NCBI GenBank assembly: GCA_039923455.1
Contig: JBDTCS010000161.1
Coordinates: 1 to 9,656 of the forward strand
Length of the DNA stretch: 9,656 bases
Origin: JBDTCS01 sp039923455
GTDB taxonomy: Bacteria > Bacteroidota > Ignavibacteria > Palsa-1295
Reading direction: 5' to 3'
How positions within the stretch are numbered: the stretch's first letter is position 1; every line of letters begins with the position of its first letter. Below, piece after piece: positions 6,552-9,656 of this stretch. The notes under the pieces were generated by a model. It searched no databases. It had not been told where the DNA came from and saw nothing but the letters and a program-made list of their open reading frames with translations. A program made the position numbers and the translations under genes.

Positions 6552-6613
6552 GCGACAAGTACGAGCGACGCTCCGGAATGTGCGATTTTGCCCCAAAATC
6601 AGCACCTTGCTGA
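6530..6613 (+). CDS. Possible small open frame of 27 aa
   Basis: ATG 6530 is preceded by AAAGGA (6516-6521) eight bases upstream, a good Shine-Dalgarno by the standard of this window. The peptide begins MKKDLLFCDKYERR and ends with a Cys, with three Cys in total (positions 8, 18, 27). Its TGA (6611-6613) lies inside the right arm of a hairpin (6599-6613). It could be a leader peptide. It overlaps the candidate promoter, so both cannot be right unless transcription starts further upstream. It resembles nothing I recognise and may be chance. Confidence 0.2.
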   Translation: MKKDLLFCDKYERRSGMCDFAPKSAPC

Positions 6614-6654
6614 CTGTCACTTCTACACAGTAGTTTTTGTCAGCAGCTTGCCGA
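6599..6654 (+). repeat. Imperfect 15-bp direct repeat with alternative hairpin arms
   Basis: The copies at 6599-6613 and 6640-6654 match at 13 of 15 positions (TCAGCACCTTGCTGA and TCAGCAGCTTGCCGA). Each is itself a near-palindrome. TCAGC (6599-6603) can pair with GCTGA (6609-6613), or GCTGAC (6609-6614) can pair with GTCAGC (6639-6644), but not both. An inner ACTGT/ACAGT pair (6613-6617, 6627-6631) would strengthen the second form. The pattern suits either twin operator sites or an RNA switch. Confidence 0.4.
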
Positions 6655-6673
6655 ACGAGAAGCTTTCCATAGC

Positions 6674-6766
6674 GTGCCCACCTATGCGATAAAAGCGATC
6701 ATTTGGCTGATTCTCTTCTCGGCTGCAAGGATCGGGATCGATTATTTTGCCCGCTGGCTCTCCTAA
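6674..6766 (+). CDS. Possible small hydrophobic open frame of 30 aa
   Basis: From GTG 6674 the frame encodes a 30-residue peptide with a hydrophobic core (AIKAIIWLILFSAARIGI) flanked by a charged end, like a single membrane segment. There is no ATG and no convincing Shine-Dalgarno. A TGGCT/AGCCA hairpin (6755-6770) overlaps its stop. It may be a small membrane peptide, a decayed gene fragment or chance. Confidence 0.15.
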   Translation: MPTYAIKAIIWLILFSAARIGIDYFARWLS

Positions 6767-6794
6767 GCCACTGGCCACTTCATCCGTGCCATAT

Positions 6795-6814
6795 TCCGGC
6801 GTTCGATTGCCGGA
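6795..6814 (+). other. Leader hairpin 1 before the 648-aa gene
   Basis: TCCGGC (6795-6800) pairs with GCCGGA (6809-6814), giving six perfect pairs, four to five of them G-C, with an eight-base loop. No T-run follows, so it is not an intrinsic terminator. It lies about 60 bases before the next start codon. Confidence 0.4.
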
Positions 6815-6839
6815 GTCAGGATAACGGTTTGCTCAGACG

Positions 6840-6859
6840 GAATTCCGCTTTTGGAATTC
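6840..6859 (+). other. Leader hairpin 2 just before the 648-aa gene ribosome site
   Basis: GAATTCC (6840-6846) and GGAATTC (6853-6859) form a perfect seven-pair stem with a GCTTTT loop. It ends six bases before the GGTGA ribosome site (6866-6870), close enough to affect ribosome access or message stability. The left arm also belongs to the ten-base palindrome CGGAATTCCG (6838-6847). Confidence 0.45.
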
Positions 6860-6876
6860 AAGTGTGGTGACTATTT

Positions 6877-8823
6877 ATGAATCTCTCCAAAATTTTTCGC
6901 GTGGCCTATCTCGCGATTTTTATGATCGCGGCTCTCCAGCTTGAGTCGTTTACGGTTCACGCACAGGTGAATGTCAATCTGCACCGTCCGCCGCCGAACC
7001 AACTACATGTCGCGGATCTTTGGAGGGTGGATCTCACAAATACCACGAAAGCACCGCTCATAGTTTACCTCCACGGAACGGCTATCGAATCGAATAAGAA
7101 GGTTTTGGTGGTCGATGCTCAGACCACAACGTTTACATTGCAGCCCGGTACAAAGATGGTAAACGGGAATGACCTGAGCCCAATCAAGATCAACACCGCC
7201 GATCCGTTCTATCGCAATATCACCACCGCGACTGGCCAGGTACCCTCTGGTGATTATACCGTGTGCGTCGAAGTCGTTGAAGCCAAATCCGGTGCGATAC
7301 TCGGTAAAGATTGCTACGATCAACACATTGATCTTTCGGGTCCACCGATCTTGATTCTTCCTCCGGATGAATCAACTGTGCAAGAAAAGCTCCCGAATTT
7401 TTCATGGCTTCCACCTGCACCGCTTCCGGGAGGTACGAAGGTACGTTATCAGCTCAAGATCGTCGAGGTTTATGGGCGACAGACGGCCTACGATGCCATG
7501 CTCTCGAATCCTGCATATTTTCTACAACCGAGTCTCACAACTCCTTATTTTCCGTTTCCACTTTCTGCTCGGCCATTTGTCGACGGACATATTTATGCTT
7601 GGAAAGTTACGGCCACGAACGTTGGTGATCGCTCACCGCTCGGAGAGAGTGAGGTATGGTCGTTCACCTTTCAGCCGAGGGATGTTGGAACCGGCAACAA
7701 CGACGGAGGCTCAGGTAGCAAGTCAGGATTAGGCTCCAAGACCGGTGGTACGAACGATGGGCATTTGGCGGACAGCGTCGAGGGCTATCAACTGATCTTT
7801 GATTATTTCAAAAAGAATTTCTACATTCCCGAACATCCGAATCTTCGCTCCGGGGACGTTTCTCCGTTCCTTGGGGATTCACCATTCTTCGATATGCTGG
7901 CTGATCCGAACGCTCGCGAGTTTGTGCCAAACGCACCGAACGATACCGCGAGCGGTGGTGGATGCGGTCACGGACCATCCGTGCATCTTAGCTTCGCCTA
8001 TCCGCCAAGTCCGAGATCAACGAGTGCACCCAGAGTCAATCAGCCGATCGTTAGCAGCGACTGGAAGCAGCCCTTCGGAATTTATTGGGACGTCAGACAT
8101 TCTGCGCCGCTCGATCACATCGATCTTACGATCGCATTTATTGGTCACGAGACTACACCTCTGGCGCATTACGTCTATCGAGCAGCAAGTGGAAGTATCG
8201 CAACTGCGACGACATTCGATCAACATTCCTACATTCTCAACACGAGCGCACCCGGAGTGATCTACGCCGTTTCGGCCGTCGCGATCGACGTACTTGGCCG
8301 AACGAGCGGGTTCGAGGTACAATACTGCAAACTGGGTGCCTCAGACCTTTTCACCGGCTTCCTTCCGGTTTCGAGTTTTGGTGCCGGCGATTTTCTGGCG
8401 TATCCAATGCACACCGATTCTGTAGTCATTCGCACGTTTACACGCGGGTCTGAAAGTTTTGTCTCTTATAGTCCTTCGTACATTGAGGTCTGCGGACCGA
8501 GTGCAGGTTTTCCGAGCGGATTTCGAACTGTAAAACTGGTGAATCGGGACACACGAGCGCATCATTTGAGATCGGTATACACGCCGCCGTTCGCAGGCTC
8601 AGGTACACTCATGATTGGTGGTGTCGCACCGATTGACTTTGGCGAGCTCGAGCCCGGTGAATCGCGAACGATCACGACACCCGCGAGTGCGCAACTCTGC
8701 TACACGTGGGTGCTCTATGACATGGACGATCCGCAAAGCGCTGCTATCGGAGAGTCCTCAGCTGCGATGCACATTAAGGTAGGTAACGAGTGTGGTCCGA
8801 GGGAATCACCACATAGACGTTAG
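6877..8823 (+). CDS. Secreted multidomain protein of unknown function
   Basis: I do not recognise a named family for this 648-aa protein. The ATG (6877) follows GGTGA at six-base spacing. Residues 1-29 form a signal peptide with a hydrophobic core (YLAIFMIAALQL) and likely cleavage at HA-Q. Residues about 30-155 look like a beta-sandwich domain (ends with two Cys, C130 and C146). Residues about 156-267 resemble a fibronectin type III-like domain, opening PPILILPPDES and closing AWKVTATNVG and WSFTF. A Gly/Ser/Asn-rich linker spans about 269-295. Residues about 300-480 hold an acidic/aromatic stretch, a GGGCGHG motif (360-366) and another beta-rich domain. Residues about 490-637 form a last beta-rich domain with C539, C608 and C639. 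The arrangement suggests a cell-surface or periplasmic protein. It lies 132 bp before a second exported protein in the same direction, and the two probably work together. Confidence 0.8.
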   Translation: MNLSKIFRVAYLAIFMIAALQLESFTVHAQVNVNLHRPPPNQLHVADLWRVDLTNTTKAPLIVYLHGTAIESNKKVLVVDAQTTTFTLQPGTKMVNGNDLSPIKINTADPFYRNITTATGQVPSGDYTVCVEVVEAKSGAILGKDCYDQHIDLSGPPILILPPDESTVQEKLPNFSWLPPAPLPGGTKVRYQLKIVEVYGRQTAYDAMLSNPAYFLQPSLTTPYFPFPLSARPFVDGHIYAWKVTATNVGDRSPLGESEVWSFTFQPRDVGTGNNDGGSGSKSGLGSKTGGTNDGHLADSVEGYQLIFDYFKKNFYIPEHPNLRSGDVSPFLGDSPFFDMLADPNAREFVPNAPNDTASGGGCGHGPSVHLSFAYPPSPRSTSAPRVNQPIVSSDWKQPFGIYWDVRHSAPLDHIDLTIAFIGHETTPLAHYVYRAASGSIATATTFDQHSYILNTSAPGVIYAVSAVAIDVLGRTSGFEVQYCKLGASDLFTGFLPVSSFGAGDFLAYPMHTDSVVIRTFTRGSESFVSYSPSYIEVCGPSAGFPSGFRTVKLVNRDTRAHHLRSVYTPPFAGSGTLMIGGVAPIDFGELEPGESRTITTPASAQLCYTWVLYDMDDPQSAAIGESSAAMHIKVGNECGPRESPHRR

Positions 8824-8903
8824 CACTAGTAAGAACTTTAAGCAACGAAGAACAGCCGCTTGCTAAAAACGCCTGCTACAAGTTTCAGAACATCGATGCA
8901 TTC

Positions 8904-8918
8904 AATGAACAATTCATT
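8904..8918. repeat. Short palindrome upstream of the last gene
   Basis: AATGAA (8904-8909) and TTCATT (8913-8918) are perfect inverted repeats around CAA. The site lies about 40 bases before the preferred start of the last gene and could be a protein site or small hairpin. It is A/T-rich, so chance is possible. Confidence 0.25.
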
Positions 8919-8955
8919 TGTGCTAATGCTCAGAACAACCGAGGTCCTATGGCGG

Positions 8956-9656
8956 ATGACTCGATGCACACAACTGTTCGCGCCGCTGCTTGGGGTTGCG
9001 CTCATACTGACGTTGTACTCGGGTGTTTTGCACGCGCAACAAATGCCGGGCGTTCCGGCGATCGGTCCGCTCGATGTTCGCTCGTCACCATTCATATTTT
9101 CCGGTACGAGTCGGATGGAGGGCCAAAACTCCAGCAGGCTCGGCACAGGTCAAGAGCCTCCGCAAGATTATTGGCGCTGGGAGCTTGTGCCGACCGTTAC
9201 AACGTACGGAGTGCCGTTCTCACTGAGTGTTTTGCTTTCGAGTCAACAGAGCGATGTTCGGCAGAATATTAATTCGATCGGTCTGTTTCTAAATCCGCAG
9301 ATGTATCAAGGCATTCTGCAAGATCAAGTCTCGGCGCAAATTGATCAACTCACCGAGAGCGATCAGGTTAAGCAAGTGCAAGCATTAAAAGAAACATACA
9401 GCCTCGAGAACATCACAGGCGCTGCACTCAGCGATTCCATGAAAGCGCATGCTCCGGAAGGATTGAAGGATTCACTTCCGGCGATGATGGATAAGTATAA
9501 CCAATTGAAAAAGCTTGAGACTATTCGAAACGAGGGCGTCGCCTCGCATCTCGATGATCTCAAGTCGATGGGGATGATGAGCGGTGCAGAAAAATTCTTT
9601 TCCTACTTTCCTACGCTCGCCGTTGGTGTTACGTATCCGAACTATACTCCGCTTAC
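8956..9656 (+). CDS. Exported, probably outer-membrane-associated protein, partial
   Basis: The frame is open from 8842 and runs past the right edge, giving at least 233 residues. I prefer ATG 8956 because it gives a compact signal peptide (MTRCTQLFAPLLGVALILTL, then YSGVLHA and cleavage before QQ), with GAGG 11 bases upstream. ATGs at 8896, 8905 and 8926 are also in frame. After the signal comes PLDVRSSPFIFSGTSRMEGQ, then a Trp-rich segment PQDYWRWELVPTVTTYGVPF and a strand SLSVLLSS, which read like the first strands of an outer-membrane barrel or surface sandwich. A long charged helical stretch follows (about residues 115-205, Gln/Glu/Lys/Leu-rich), then another strand region (SYFPTLAVGVTYPNY). 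I cannot name the family. It follows the 648-aa secreted protein and probably belongs to the same surface system. Confidence 0.75.
   Translation, partial: MTRCTQLFAPLLGVALILTLYSGVLHAQQMPGVPAIGPLDVRSSPFIFSGTSRMEGQNSSRLGTGQEPPQDYWRWELVPTVTTYGVPFSLSVLLSSQQSDVRQNINSIGLFLNPQMYQGILQDQVSAQIDQLTESDQVKQVQALKETYSLENITGAALSDSMKAHAPEGLKDSLPAMMDKYNQLKKLETIRNEGVASHLDDLKSMGMMSGAEKFFSYFPTLAVGVTYPNYTPL

Larger units (their letters stand above)
6300..6876. other. 577-bp region without a recognisable gene
   Basis: No tRNA, insertion sequence or known RNA family was recognised here. The left part (6328-6510) is unstructured apart from TAATCCGC occurring twice (6347-6354, 6379-6386). The right part (6515-6860) is dense in small features listed separately: a possible promoter, two tiny open frames, an imperfect direct repeat with alternative stems, and two hairpins ahead of the next gene. 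It likely serves as the control region and leader of the secreted-protein gene at 6877. Confidence 0.6.

Noticed and set aside
6300..6876. tRNA, insertion-sequence remnant or CRISPR in the long gap.
   Set aside because: No cloverleaf, terminal inverted repeats with transposase remains, or regularly spaced repeats were seen.
7799..8260. Plus-strand frame (153 codons) in another phase inside the 648-aa gene.
   Set aside because: The main frame has a signal peptide and coherent domains; this one is Arg/Ser/Ile-rich with no fold signal.
8949..9272. Plus-strand frame starting at ATG 8949 at the right end.
   Set aside because: The alternative phase gives a proper signal peptide and stays open to the window edge, so this frame is a shadow.

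Overview
The window carries a nearly complete molybdenum cofactor (Moco) biosynthesis locus, followed by a long non-coding gap and two secreted or surface proteins. The organism is bacterial. Three features fit an FCB-type bacterium (Bacteroidota, Chlorobiota or Kapabacteria-like): few strong Shine-Dalgarno sequences, a MoaC-MoaB fusion with a MoeB-rhodanese fusion, and paired secreted proteins with conserved beta-sandwich and barrel-like features. This placement is an inference, not a measurement.

Layout. Positions 1-283 (minus) hold the N-terminal part of a dihydrofolate-reductase-like (RibD C-terminal family) protein that runs off the left edge. Next, also on the minus strand and reading leftwards from 2162, come moeB with a rhodanese tail, moaD and moaE, tightly packed. 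A 142-bp divergent control region (2163-2304) separates them from the rightward operon moaA, moaC-moaB fusion, moeA and a TauE/SafE (TSUP) permease (2305-6299). Spacings in that operon are 16 bp, 20 bp and a 4-bp ATGA overlap. A small hairpin at 6302-6316 may end it.

How the Moco genes work together. MoaA and the MoaC domain turn GTP into cyclic pyranopterin monophosphate. MoaD and MoaE form the synthase that adds the dithiolene sulfurs. The MoeB domain adenylates the Gly-Gly tail of MoaD, and the rhodanese tail probably delivers the sulfur. The MoaB/MogA-like domain adenylates molybdopterin, and MoeA inserts molybdate. No molybdate transporter and no molybdoenzyme lie in the window. The permease translationally coupled to moeA is the only transport gene.

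Positions 6300-6876 (577 bp) contain no recognisable gene. They do contain two very small open frames, an imperfect direct repeat able to form alternative hairpins, a possible promoter, and two further hairpins just before the next gene. The right end holds a 648-aa secreted protein of unknown function (6877-8823) and the N-terminal part of a second exported protein, probably outer-membrane associated (8956 to the right edge).

The most interesting unexplained parts are the control region between moeB and moaA (overlapping divergent promoters and a bistable leader), the structured 6.5-6.87 kb leader region, and the unknown secreted pair. No clearly new enzymatic system, CRISPR array, mobile element or RNA gene was recognised.
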